NCBI GenBank assembly: GCA_905250125.1
Contig: CAJNOL010000101.1
Location: 62,001 to 126,000, forward strand
Direction: 5' to 3'
Origin: Rotaria sordida
Taxonomy: Eukaryota; Rotifera; Eurotatoria; Philodinida; Philodinidae
Length of the DNA: 64,000 bases
This document shows positions 24,129 to 35,595 of this stretch, piece by piece; position 1 is the first letter of the stretch; every line of letters starts with the position of its first letter. A model generated the notes under the pieces. That model did no database searches, had not been told where the DNA came from, and saw only the letters and a list, made by a program, of their open reading frames with translations. The position numbers and the translations under genes are program-made.

Positions 24129-26473
24129 TTACCATACATGAAAACGATAACGATCCATACTTCGTTGGATACTTTTATGAGCATTTCTAGTTCTTTTTGT
24201 TTCATTATGTTTGATATCGGGAAAGAGTTTGAAAGTACGATTATTGGATATTGGTAGAGGCAATGGTTCGAACTATAAAAAGAAATATATACATTGAAAT
24301 ATTTGTTATATAAATAGAATGAGAAATATTTTAGATGTTATATGCAAGTTAAATTCTATGAATAGAATGTATATTTACTATGAAGAAATATAAGTCTGTG
24401 TTGATAGAGAATAAAAAGTTAATATAACTTTGGATGAGAATATTAGAAAACATATCATGTATTTACTTTCTTTTCCTAGATAACCTATTCATTTTCATTT
24501 ATTCATATTGTTATGCATATGCTAATGACTTCTTTTGCATAGACATCGAAAAATGGTTTTTGAAAGTATTGTTATGAACAAACGGAGTACTATTTTAAAT
24601 GTTTCGAGTTTTGAATTCCAAGAGAAGGCAGTTATTATCCTACTGCAAGGAATATATAAGTTAAAAAATTCTTCTTTTTTTTTGGGATTGAAACATAACT
24701 TAACAGTATAATATATTTAAACTTTATATCATAAATTCGAAGATAAATAAACATCGACAAAAGAAGTACGACTCAAAAAACGTAAGCTTAAAGATCCTTT
24801 TTTTTCTTTTTTGGTCGTAGTTTGCTAATGAGAAAATCTTCCCAATTTAAACATCGCTTTTGAATTCGGACTCTATGCATAAGACAGATCACAATGAGGT
24901 ATTAAAAACTCGAAAAGTATACGGACACCTAGGCCTTTCCTACAGACTTATAGACATTGTACTGAAATTTTAGTCTATCACACAGTGTGTACAAAAGAAT
25001 TGAATGACGGCATTTTGCTCATAGATAGGCCTAGTCGTAACTAAAAGTTCTTGAAAATTTCAGTTCACAATAATGTTCCTTTCATAAGATAGGGAATTCC
25101 AAAAAAATAAACATGAGATTCTGAAATCTTTCGTGGAATATGAATGATTTTTGGTAATTCAATATTTCATGAAGGAAATATTCTTTTGAGCTAAAGTTTT
25201 CAGGACGTTCTAGTTACACATAGGTCTATCTATGAGCAAAATACTGTCATTCATTCTTTTGTATAAATCATGCTGTCCGAACTCAAAAGTTATTTCTAAA
25301 TTGAGAACATCATTGCAATTAAGAACACTTGAGAACTCTATGACTTCCTAGATTTAACTAGACTTCAATTAAAGTTGAACATAACTTAATATAGATATAT
25401 AAGATCAGTTCTTTATTCTCATTTTAAAATCGTTTTGAAAATTCTATTTAATTTTGTCTAAATCTCAGCTTTGCCTAACATATGTGTCATTGATGATATT
25501 GAAATTATATTTTCAATAATAGAAATTGGTGATTTTGATTGGTTTTGTTTAGAACTTTTTACCTTGTCTAATGAAGATGCAGAATGAACTTTCGAATATC
25601 GTGGAGAAGGAGATGATTGTTTATCTATTCGTTCTTTTTGAGGTTCTTCCATCTTCGATGGTAGTGTAGAACTGGGACGATCTTTGACTGGAGAGTTGAC
25701 ACGTTGAGGTGTTGATTGTTTATCTATTCGTTCTTTTTGAGGTTCTTTCATCTTTGATGGTAGTGTAGAACTGGCTCGATCTTTGACTGAAGAGTTGATA
25801 CGTTGAGGTGTTGATTGTTTCGATGTTGCCGATGGATATGTCTCAATCGGTTGCTGATTGACTGGTGATTCTTGTTTTTGTGTTTCAATGATGAGTTTCT
25901 CCGGAGTTTTGACACGTGATGGTTGTATTTTTGATGATGGTGTAGGTGTACGCTATTAGAGAAAAAGAAAATGTTTAATACAATTGAATAAATTTTTTCA
26001 TTTAATATTTAACAAAAAATCAAAAAGAGATAACTTACTTGTTTTGTTGATATAGGTGGAATAGGAGATGATTTTTGTATTTCAGGTTCCGCAGTAAATC
26101 GATAATTAAGAGAATCAAAACCTTTCCATGTGACTAATGTTTCATTTGTTATTACTTCTTGTTTACGATTAATTTCTTCAATTTTTTTATCAAGTAATTC
26201 TACTTCAAGTTGTTTGTTTTTTCGACCAGAAGGTTTTGGTGATTCTTTCATATTTGTAGGTGTTGTTGTTGCTGTTGTTGATGTTGAATTTATTACCGAC
26301 ATATTTGGACGATAAGGTAACTTTTCATTCGAATGAGCACCAGTAATAGCTGGAAGTATTGGTGAAACTTGTCCTTCGCCGATTTTATCAGCATTTTCTT
26401 TGGCTAGTTTTCGTTTGACTAATAAAAGTGTTGCTAAATTTGATGCTGCAGGATTCGCTGTTGATGGCTCCAT
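24129..26473 (-). CDS. Unrecognised disordered protein with tandem Pro/Ser/Lys repeats
   Basis: Three exons, 26039-26473, 25563-25952 and 24129-24272, are in phase and give 322 aa starting MEPSTANPAASNLATLLLVK. The start follows an in-frame stretch translated from T-rich DNA, so this Met is the sensible one. The protein is low-complexity, rich in Pro, Ser, Thr and Lys. A 33-residue unit (STPQR-NS-VKDR-SSTLPSKM-EPQKERIDKQ) occurs twice in tandem in exon 2, visible in DNA as roughly 99-bp repeats at 25,640-25,840. Exon 1 has a short conserved-looking helix (LEVELLDKKIEEINRKQEV) and a TWKGFDSLNYRF motif. The C-terminus is basic (HNETKRTRNAHKSIQRSMDRYRF). No domain recognised. Intron 2 is 1.29 kb and carries a palindromic element. 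Confidence 0.75.
24839..25306. mobile_element. Palindromic long-TIR element inside an intron
   Basis: The left arm contains TTTTGCTCATAGATAGGCCT and the complement of the right arm TTTTGCTCATAGATAGACCT. Outer parts pair CTTTTGAATTCGGAC with CTTTTGAGTTCGGAC, and inner parts pair TTCCTTTCATAAGATAGGGA with TTCCTTCATGAAATATTGAA. The centre is near 25,128. The left arm carries about 100 bp without a partner. It lies wholly within intron 2 of the 24129-26473 gene. No coding capacity; ends approximate. Confidence 0.7.
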
Positions 26474-26714
26474 AATTATTGTTTGACGTTCAAATATTTT
26501 ATATTTCTTCTTCTTTTTAACACGGTGAATATGTGTTTGATGAACATAACAACTAGGTTTTTTTTTATTGCATTTTATTTTTATAGATTCATTTAGAAAG
26601 AGAAAGAAAAGGAAGAGATAGTTAAATAAAAAAAAAAAAAAAAAGAAAAAGAAAAGAAAAACGGGAAAATGACAAATGTAACTTTGACAACGGCAGTTTG
26701 TTTTTTTTCTTGTA

Positions 26715-29700
26715 TTAGTTAACATCGGAAATAATAGATGTACGTGAGATTTCTAAATATTTTGCTCGTATTTGAAAAATTTTACATTTAAGTTTTTCTT
26801 CTAAATCATTAAAAATTTTCGATGCATTAAAATTTATAATATTACATTGAGATAATTTATTAAGAAGATTTTCACATACTAATTGATCGTTCATATAAAA
26901 AAATTCACGATACCATATACATAAAATATCAAGAATAGATGAAATAGTTAAACGTAAACCATTTTCTTGTTCAATTAAATTTATACCATTCGAATAGGTA
27001 TGAATACAATTAAATTTCGATATATAAAGTAAAATAAATGTACGACATGCTGTTAAAATAAAATTTATTTCAAAACGACGAGCTGAAATTAAAAACAAAA
27101 AAAAATTTATGTTTTGGAAATTCCTCAAATTTTAATTACACAGTCAGGATCGACTGAAAGTGTTCGTTATTGGGAAATTTTCAGTTTGTTTTTTTGCAAC
27201 ATAACCACTGGTCCATAAAGAATAAGTCTCTCAGTATTTTGACTATAAATTTTCTTTTTCTTTTCAACTTTGAGACAAGCAAAAGATGTACCGTCAAATT
27301 CTCTATAAAAAAAACTTTATCAATCTAATTTCTGTAGAAGGATAAGTATCGATTTTCTTCTCTTTGAGACATTCGAAAAACTTCAACTATTCTAACCTGT
27401 AGTTTTCAGAGTTCTTGAACAAAAACGTCGAATAATAAAGAGTAAATAGCATCTTTTGAGATCGGATGTTTTTTTTTATTTTAATGAGAAATAGCTGCTG
27501 TATCAAATTAAGCAGCCAAAGTTTATCAAATAGCTTTTTGTGTAAATTTAACTTACAAAAAAACAAAAATAAAAAAATAAAAGACAAGAGATTTTGGTTA
27601 TTTTGAATTGAATTTTTCGGAATGTTGGATTTTTTAATGATAACTTTGATTTGAACAAACTTTAAATGGCATAACGAGAACGAGCTCATTTCAAGATACT
27701 CAAAAAACCTCTTTACTTTTTCATGTTAAATATTCTTTGTTTAATTTTACTCTTTATCTTTCTATAGAAATTATTTGGTAACGTTTTTGTTGAAAATATA
27801 ACGGCAGATCTTTTAGAAAAATAATCAGGCCTCAAAGTTGAAAAGAAGAAAAAAATATAATCAAAATATTCAGAGTGCAATTCTTTATGGGCCATTCGTT
27901 ATAACTTTTCAATTGCAATTGCTTGTTAGTTGCCCACATTGCACTTTTTCTTCTTTTGAAATTTAATTTTTTTTTTTTTGTGTCAGAAGTAAATCAGTAC
28001 GTGTTGACATGTTTTAATGTTGTTATAGCTGTTAACATATATACGACGGGCTGTTACATTCAGCATTATTGCTATTGTCTAATATTAGTTTTTTTTTCTT
28101 TTAAATATGCAAGGTTATTTCGTTCTATTTCTGTGTCGCATAATTGTTTATCATAACTTAATTTACAAAGCGTCATTTTTTTTCTCATTCCGTACGTGGG
28201 TGATAGAAATATTGCTTGACGTTACCAAGTTTTTCGATAACAGTTACACCCTGTGACCATGAATTACGGAAATTAATTTTAGTTTGTTAAGACATATTTA
28301 TCTAAACTATTAAATGTATTATTGACGAAGTTTCATTATATGTATATCGATTCTATGAGTAAAACCAATCAGAGTATTGAAGAGAAAGAGAAGAAAATAA
28401 AATCAATTTAATATTAATTTATTGAGTCTTAAATGAAATTTGCTAGATTGAGTAGAAGCAAGTCATTTTATTAAGTTATGTTAGATATAGAAAGATGCAT
28501 AACACGAATACTTTGCGCGCGCGCACACGTAATTTACATTCAATATAAGGTTTTATGTGAGTTTTATACAAATTTTAAGAAATATTCGAGAAAATTCTAG
28601 AATTTTCTTCGTGAACGGTTATATATCTACTTTAGAAGCAGTACAAGAGAAATCTGAACCATTCTTTAATTACACTTCTTTTGGAAATTTTATAGCATAA
28701 TCTAGAACACGTTCGTTGAAGAGCGTCATCTTTTTATTACATGAAGAACAAAAACGTTGCTGACAAGAATTTTCGATTTCTAACTTATTCATTGTGAAAT
28801 CATATATATTATCTCAAAGTAAATTCTAGAAAGTTTTTTCTTTTTACAGACAGCACCATATAAGTGCATCTATCCAGTTATCAGTTAATTCTTTATTGTT
28901 TCATTCCAAGAGATTACATACTAATTTTTATAAATTATGTTATGCAGAAAAACATTATAAAACATATGTAGCATTTTTGCTACTATGAGACTCAATGTAT
29001 TAAGTAACAAATATTAATTTAATCATACGAATAATGAACAACTTAACTGTAATTTCAAAAGATATTGTCAAAGAGAAATCTAATATAATTGATTTTCAAC
29101 AAAGATATTCCTGTGTATCATCTCAAAAGTAAACGAGAAGTATAATACATCTAAAGTCTTAATTTATTTTAGCATTGTTATTGTTCAAAATATAAATTAT
29201 GATTATATTATACATGATTCATATACGTCACGTATTGCATATAAAAATAGTTGCAGATTCTAGATCTATGCAAAAAAAGCAAGGTCATTTGTGTTGTGGA
29301 ACCTCTAGCCAGTTAAGAGAAATATAGAATGTGTGACTCTTTTAATGACTGTAACCAAAGTCCAATTACGGCCGCGAACTTTTAAGAAAAATTAGAAACG
29401 ATCACGATCGTGACCGTGATAACCGCGAATTATGGCGATTACATCAGGCTTTATAGTGACGAACAAAAGAGCAGTTGTATTTATAAGTTTTCTTCTCGAT
29501 GGTAATACCTAGGAAGTATTTGAAAGTACATTTGAATACCCGAAAAGATCTTCTATCAAGATTGGTGAACCTAAAAACTCCAATAAAACTGCTTGGATTA
29601 GTATATCTGGATAATCAAGACTCACACAAGCAGTTTTCTGGTATTCATTTGAAGCTTTTTGGAAATGGCATTATTTGATAGAGCTAAATAAGATGTCTCA

Positions 29701-30808
29701 ACCCTCTCCATGACGTTCCTTCATTGAATTGCATTCAATTTATAGAAGACCTCAAAGCATCAAACATGGCGAAACAATTGAAATTTTTTATAACAACAAA
29801 AGAAAAATGCTGGTGGAGTCTTTCGTAAATAAAATGCAGTTCAATAAAAAAAACTCAAATAAAGCCATTTCCAAAACGCTTCAAATGGATGCCAGAAAAC
29901 TGATTTTGGGGTGGTGGTTTGGTTTTTCACATGTTCTCATCCAAGCAGTTTTCTTGAGGTTTTGAGGTTCATCAATCCTAACAGAGGATCTTTTCAGCTA
30001 CTCAAATGTTTGTTTTTCAGATTCTTACTAGCTATTACTATCGAGAAGAAAACTCAAAAATACATCTGCTCTAAACTTATGTCCGTTGCTATAGATAGAA
30101 CATTGTTGCTCATATTACAAAGATTGTTATTGTGCACGAAACCAAAAATAAGCGTTCAGTATTCAGTATAAGGAAGTGCTCATATAGAAAGATTTTTGAA
30201 GAAAAAAAAACCTCATATATTAATCTATTGATAACATACCAAGGATAAGTAATCCAGTTACATTTTGATAAGTAATTGTACATTGAAATTGTGGATATAA
30301 AAATTGAAGTAATTCAATCATATCATTTGATAATACATCAACAATTTCAATTGAATTAATATTTTCATCTTGAAAATATAATTGAAATACTTTTGATACA
30401 GATGATAAGACACTTTTATCAACATAAAATTCTTTTCCTAGAAGGAAAAAAGTTTTTTTCCAAAAAAAATTCATTTTTTTGTCATAGAATACCTTCAACA
30501 ATAAGTATTAAATCACTGAAAGGATGTAATTGATAGAAAAATTCTTCTGCTAAATGTCTATTATGATTTTGTTGTGTAATTTGAATATCCATATCCATAT
30601 TACTAGTTGTAGTTATCATTTTATTAATTGAATCTGTTTGTGATATTTTGAGCCGTTTTAAAGGTTGTATTGATGTTTTTCGTATAAATTTTTTTTTATC
30701 TGAACTTGCTTTTGAATAATCATTATTTATAATTAATTCATTCGCTTTCGTATATTCGGATAATAATAATTTATTGTTATTATTAGTAGCAGTAGATGTA
30801 GAGATCAT
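26715..30808 (-). CDS. BTB/POZ-domain protein
   Basis: Three exons, 30493-30808, 30240-30437 and 26715-27082, join in phase to 293 aa. Residues about 1-75 are low-complexity and basic. The BTB fold follows: FYQLHPFSDLILIVEGKEFY, then DKSVLSSVSKVFQLYF, IEIVDVLSNDMIELLQFLYP and NVTGLLILARRFEI, matching the order of helices and strands of POZ domains that mediate dimerisation and cullin-3 binding. The junction LLIL/ARRFEI restores the usual BTB helix and is the main support for joining the distant last exon. The rest is a helical C-terminal tail of about 110 residues with no Kelch or zinc-finger domain. The second intron, 27083-30239, is 3.16 kb, the longest in the window, and contains two palindromic elements. 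Confidence 0.8.
27196..27912. mobile_element. Palindromic long-TIR element in the BTB intron (1)
   Basis: The left arm has GGTCCATAAAGAATAAGTCT, AGTATTTTGACTATAAATTT and TTCTTTTCAACTTTGAG. The complement of the right arm has GGCCCATAAAGAATTGCACT, AATATTTTGATTATATTTTT and TTCTTTTCAACTTTGAG. The arms are about 150-200 bp and the central part, 27,400-27,700, is unpaired or weakly paired. No transposase frame; ends approximate. Confidence 0.65.
28515..28527. repeat. (GC)n/(CA)n dinucleotide run
   Basis: A short alternating GC stretch running into CACACG, conspicuous in an AT-rich intron. Confidence 0.7.
29455..30090. mobile_element. Palindromic long-TIR element in the BTB intron (2)
   Basis: Pairs along the arms: AGTTTTCTTCTCGATGGTAA with AGTTTTCTTCTCGATAGTAA; CATTTGAATACCCGAAAAGA with CATTTGAGTAGCTGAAAAGA; AAAACTGCTTGGATTAG with AAAACTGCTTGGATGAG; CATTTGAAGCTTTTTGGAAA with CATTTGAAGCGTTTTGGAAA. 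The arms are nearly 300 bp around a centre near 29,770. Open frames at 29729-29965 and 29911-30171 are by-products of the repeat. Ends are approximate. Confidence 0.75.
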
Positions 30809-30925
30809 TATATTTAATGAATAGAATGAAGAATAAAAAGAAGAATTATTAGATGAATAAAAATGAAGAATGAAAAATTTAAAAGCATAAGCGCCAATAA
30901 TAATAAAATATTGAATTTTTTTTTC

Positions 30926-33900
30926 ATGCGTTTTCTTCGATCGCTTGGTGAGAAGAGGAGATGAAGACGCTCAATATCGGCGACTATTCCTCCTGACTCA
31001 TGTTGTCGTTAAAAATAATTTTTTTGTCTCAGTCATGAAGACTATTTCAATATATTTAAATCAAAATAATAATGGAATTAATCAATCGATAACAACAAAA
31101 ACTTTACATAGAAATTTTAAATATTATCAAAATTATGATCTAGCTGCTGGTGATATTAATAGAAATGCGACTATATCTCAAATCGAACATGAACGAAATA
31201 TATGTGAAGAAGAATTATATAGATTACGTTATGGAATTGAAAATTTATTAGCTAATAAAGAACAGCGTGATTTTAAAATACGACAACAAAAAAATTTAAC
31301 GAATATAAAATATCCATTTCGGACAACGACGACTAATATAAACAATTTAAATAGTATATTTCTAGACAATTTGATAAAAAAAAAACTTTTATTTTTTTTT
31401 CAAAAATTATTTTAGATAAAATTACCAGTTGGATAGACCGATGTACTCCTTGTTGTCGTCGTTGGAGACGAAATAGACGTCATAATAATATTATTAATCC
31501 CAATGGGTATTCTCGTCGTCAGATTTATAATGATCAAAATTATGATAATGCTTCACATAGAACTTCAAAATCTTCACAACTTTATAGGTCTAATGTTGAT
31601 TTATAAAAGAAAAGATACTCAATAACATGTGAATATTAATTTTCTTTGTTTTTTTCAGTGATTCATTTATTTCTACATCACCATCAATATCATCACGTTA
31701 TACTGATCCGAATAGACGTCAAAAAAAGCGTAGTTTAAAACGAAGTATTCGTAAATTAATAAATCGTATGACACCTAATAAAATGAATGTTTCAAATCTA
31801 TTAAAATCGAATAATATTAATGATCCTCTATACAATTCATTAATTCTTAAAATACTTGAAGCAAAAGCATTAGATTGTCTTTGTACCGGATATTCAAAAG
31901 AAAATACACGAAAACAAATTTCAAAAGCATTAAATGAAATGAATCAAAGGTTTATTTAAAGAAAAATCATTGCTATAAGTTTGTTTTTTTTCTACAAATA
32001 TTCTTTTATTTATTTAAATAGAATTGGTGAACAACAATTGAATTCTATAAGTGCTATATCATCACCTTCTAGTAGTAAATCATCAATATTAACTTATGAT
32101 AAATTTCCTTCCTCTCCATTTAATACAACACAACCATCGAATGAAGAAATAAGTTCTCTATCATCATCAACTGATACTGACAAACAAAAAATTAAAAGTA
32201 TAAGAAAAGGTCTTTCTAAGGGCGACCATAAGGGTTTGACTACACACAACAAAATATAGGTAGGATTGTAGAGAAAGACTTCCTTCATCCCATAGTGGAG
32301 TCTACGAAAATTAGTCATCACGAGAATTGGTCGATGCAAAAAATAGTCGAGAAATTTATAAGAAAAGAACAAAAAACTTTCAACTGTATGAAAAATAAAA
32401 GAATATCTGTTCATAAATTATCTGTAGCCCTTCTAAATTTTGTGGTAGTACCGTGTCAAAATAGAAATAAAGAGTAAGTTTGGGTCTGCTTGCACTCTCC
32501 CCTACACACCCAAACCATAGATTCACAAGAAATCGAAAGTTTTCCGATCTAACTTTCTTCAGATCTCATAATCCTTTTAGACTCTTTACTTATTTTAGTC
32601 CTTCTAATCCTTTCAGTCTCTCGGATCTCTTTAGTTCGTGTGAGGGTGAGAGTGAAGGTGACTTTCGAAATGATAGCAAATGCAAAGTTATGATTGAGAT
32701 TGTGAATGTATGCCAGAGGTCGAAACGGGTCGCTCGTCCCGGCTCAATGAAACTTTTTGGCGAACCAAGTTACCCAGACCATTGGGCCGGGCGTGCCATG
32801 CTTTTTGTCAGGCCAGACCAGCCCAACGCTTCGTTTACTTTTTTTCAACTTTTTAGTAAACTATATGCTCATTTTAAGAACTCGAAATTATCATGAATGT
32901 TTTATGATAGAAAAAGTATCTAAGCTTTAATCCAATGACTTGAAAAATAAATAGATGCCATTTTGAATGATGAAACAAAAACTCATTTTTAGTGTATTTC
33001 CAAGTTCATTGAGTAAAGTGGCCGTGTTCGTCAATTAAAATCTGTTATTTTGATTCAAAATTACAGTCGCTCTATTTCTTTCGTTAAAATGTTGCTTACA
33101 GTCGAATAAATTTGAAGTACGTCAAAACTAATGTTCATTTCTTCACCAACAATACAGTATTTTCCGTGTTTTTGATATAAAACTCGTGATTTTTTATTTT
33201 TGAAGTCTCTGGAATGTATGACTAATACAGTCAACTCGAATAATTGCTTAACTCAGTCAATATTTCTCGTCTACTTGCGAATTTCTATGTTGCAAAAATG
33301 GTATTAATTAACAAGCGGAAATAATTCGTAGAAAAATGTGCTGAAAATAAGCCGTCACCAAGCATTGGAGCTTTAAACAACACTTTATCTAATCCTTCAC
33401 TTTTGATTAAGCAGTGAATTCATAGCAAGTTTAGCACTTTCTGAAAAAAGGGTAATTCTATGGATTTTGTGCAGGATTCCATGGAAAATTGTTCGCATGA
33501 TGTTGATGATGTTGTGAATTAGAGCACAGTAGAACATAGTCTATTAGCAGGCCGAAAAAGTTCTAAACAATTAAATTAGGAGGCTCATCTTCAAACGTTA
33601 GGTATCAATAAATTTTTTTTTGTTCACTAATCACTTTTGATCACTAGCAAGCTCACTGTATGACCAAAATAGAAAAAAACCTCTACTGAGAAATGCGGTG
33701 AATTTTCCACGAGTGTAACTCAATTAAGATATGATACCACAGAGGATATCGCGCTATGTAGAATGAGCATTATGGAGTTCTAAAACATTGGATATTTTTG
33801 TTTGTTTTACTTAAGAACCAATTCAATTTCTTGTATATTAATGTTATTTTTAGTTTCAGAGTCTAAGCTAATTAAACTCAAAATAAGGTCGGATATTTGC

Positions 33901-35406
33901 TCGTCAGTACATAAGCAACCACTGTAGTGATCTATAAATTTTATTGAAGAAATAAATGTGTAAAAAAAAGTTTCGTTCGAATCCGTGCCAGGCTGGGCTG
34001 AGCTGAGCAAAACTTGAGTTGGGCCGGACGGACCTAAATAACTTCCAGACCACATCGAGCCAAGCCGAACCATAAAAATATGGCTCGTTTCGAGCCTTGG
34101 TGTATGCTTGTAAAAAATGTTATAAACAGACTGAGTGGGCTAAAGACATTAAAAGGACTAAAAGCAGTAAAGGGACTAGAAAGGCTAAAACAAGTAAAGG
34201 GATTATGAGATGTGAAGAAAGTTCGACCAAAAAATTTTCAATTTCTTGTAAATACCTCACCCACACTCTGAAAATCTATGGATCTAACAATTTTAATTTT
34301 GAAAAAAGAATTCGAGTTCATATGCTGCATGTAAACAGAGAAACATACTCTCCTTTGTAGCGATTCGCAGTTGTCTAACACAGTCTTCCATCTTTTTTTT
34401 GTATTGGTTTAGCTTATTCTTCTGAGCTAAAGCTTTTATTCTTTTATTATAAGTTTCTCGATCATTTTTCGCTTTTTCCTAATACTGTATGTGTTATCAA
34501 ATTCTACTACATACCATTGACATATCAATGGTATGTAGTAGAATTTGATAATGCATACACTAGTAGATAGAGAAACTCCTTCTCTAGAAATCAGCATATA
34601 TTCCTCTCTGTAGTCAAAAATCATCGAAAAACTTATAATCGCCTTTCTATCAATTTATTTCATTTTATATATAATAGGCTCATTGAAATTAAATGAAAAC
34701 ATAAAATTACCAAAGAAAAAATCCAAAGTGTAAGTCATTAATCAATATATCTAATAATTATTAGACGACAAATTTATTTTTTTAGAACTATTGTTAGCGA
34801 TAAAACATCACAATCAAGTAAAATATTTTTCAATAAATAAAATCGATTATTTTTTTTTGTTCTTGTGAAGAAAATTCCAAAAAAACGAAAAGACCATCTT
34901 CAAAACATAGAAAAAAAAATAAACAAAGTTCAAAACAAAAACGTAAACCAACTAATACAGCAAAAAAACGAAGCAAATCTCAAACTTCAAATAAAAAACG
35001 AAACAAATCTCGAACGTCAGATAGAAAACGAAATTCATCTAAATTAAAAAAAGTAAACATTGACAAAAACGATTTTCAATAATTTCATATTAATATAATA
35101 TTAAATTTATATTCATAGTAGAAAGGTTCATCAAAATCTTCATCAAGAAGTGGAAGTAACAAAAAACGACGTAAGTTTTTTTGTTTGTTTTCTTGTTACA
35201 AAACATCAATTAATAAAATTGTTTATCTCAATTTAGAAACAAAAACTAAACGACATAGTAAACAGAAACAAACAAAACCAAAATCAAATAATCAGATGAA
35301 TGATCATGAAACAGTTATGTTACCAATATTCATGTATCCTCAATCATATCAAGAAGTATATCAACATCGACAAAGACTATTAAAACTTTTGCTTTCATCG
35401 ACATAA
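30926..35406 (+). CDS. Unrecognised basic 10-exon protein
   Basis: Exons 30926-30947, 31033-31353, 31416-31587, 31659-31949, 32022-32209, 34678-34729, 34786-34817, 34871-35052, 35122-35170 and 35237-35406 keep phase throughout and give 492 aa. The first 22-bp exon is the least certain; MKTISIY in exon 2 is an alternative start. Visible are a helical segment (ISQIEHERNICEEELYRLRY), a CTPCCRRWRRNRR cluster, a helical middle (DPLYNSLILKILEAKALDCL), a Ser-rich linker, and a strongly basic Lys/Ser/Arg tail (HRKKNKQSSKQKRKP and similar) like a nuclear-localisation or RNA-binding tail. The last residues (VMLPIFMYPQSYQEVYQHRQ) are more ordered. No family recognised. It runs head to head with the BTB gene, 117 bp apart, so they may share a promoter. 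Intron 5 (2.47 kb) holds a palindromic element and a perfect hairpin. Confidence 0.75.
32505..34295. mobile_element. Large diverged palindromic element in intron 5
   Basis: Paired blocks, left arm versus complement of right arm: CTTTCTTCAGATCTCATAAT with CTTTCTTCACATCTCATAAT; a run of TTTAGTCCTT-like units with TTTAGCCTTT-like units; GGTCGAAACGGGTCG with GGCTCGAAACGAGCC; TTGGGCCGGGCG with GTCCGGCCCAAC. The arms are about 330 bp around 1.1 kb of AT-rich filler. The arms are markedly G/C-rich for this genome. The frames 32480-32896, 33807-34073 and 34097-34360 fall in the arms and are not judged genes. No transposase seen; ends approximate. Confidence 0.65.
34487..34558. repeat. Near-perfect hairpin, 27-bp perfect arms, 4-nt loop
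   Basis: 34494-34520 and 34525-34551 are exact reverse complements around the loop CATA. Pairing extends to 34 bp (34487 to 34558) with only two mismatches. It lies in intron 5 of the 30926-35406 gene, so it would be transcribed. It could be a microRNA-like precursor or a recent inverted duplication by template switching. Confidence 0.9.
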
Positions 35407-35595
35407 CATATATGTCTGTCTTTTTCCTAAAACAAATTGTAAGTAATCTATCAAATTTTTAAATATCATGTAATCATTTCTATTTCACCGGACACTATTA
35501 CTTCACAATTGTAAACCATTCTATATTGTCCATATTTGTCTGTTGATAAAAAACAAAAAGAATGTGTCAAAGTGAACAAGTCTAAGATATTTGTA
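35407..35595. other. 3' flank of the basic-protein gene
   Basis: Short AT-rich stretch between the stop codon and the next element; no feature recognised. Confidence 0.4.

Noticed and set aside
29729..30171. Two overlapping plus-strand open frames
   Set aside because: They lie within the right half of a palindromic element inside the BTB intron.
32480..32896. 138-codon plus-strand open frame
   Set aside because: It coincides with the inverted arm of the element at 32505-34295, and the facing arm gives similar spurious frames.
33960..34000. GTTCGAATCC-like sequence resembling a tRNA B box
   Set aside because: No A box, acceptor stem or cloverleaf could be built around it, and it lies in the G/C-rich arm of a palindromic element.
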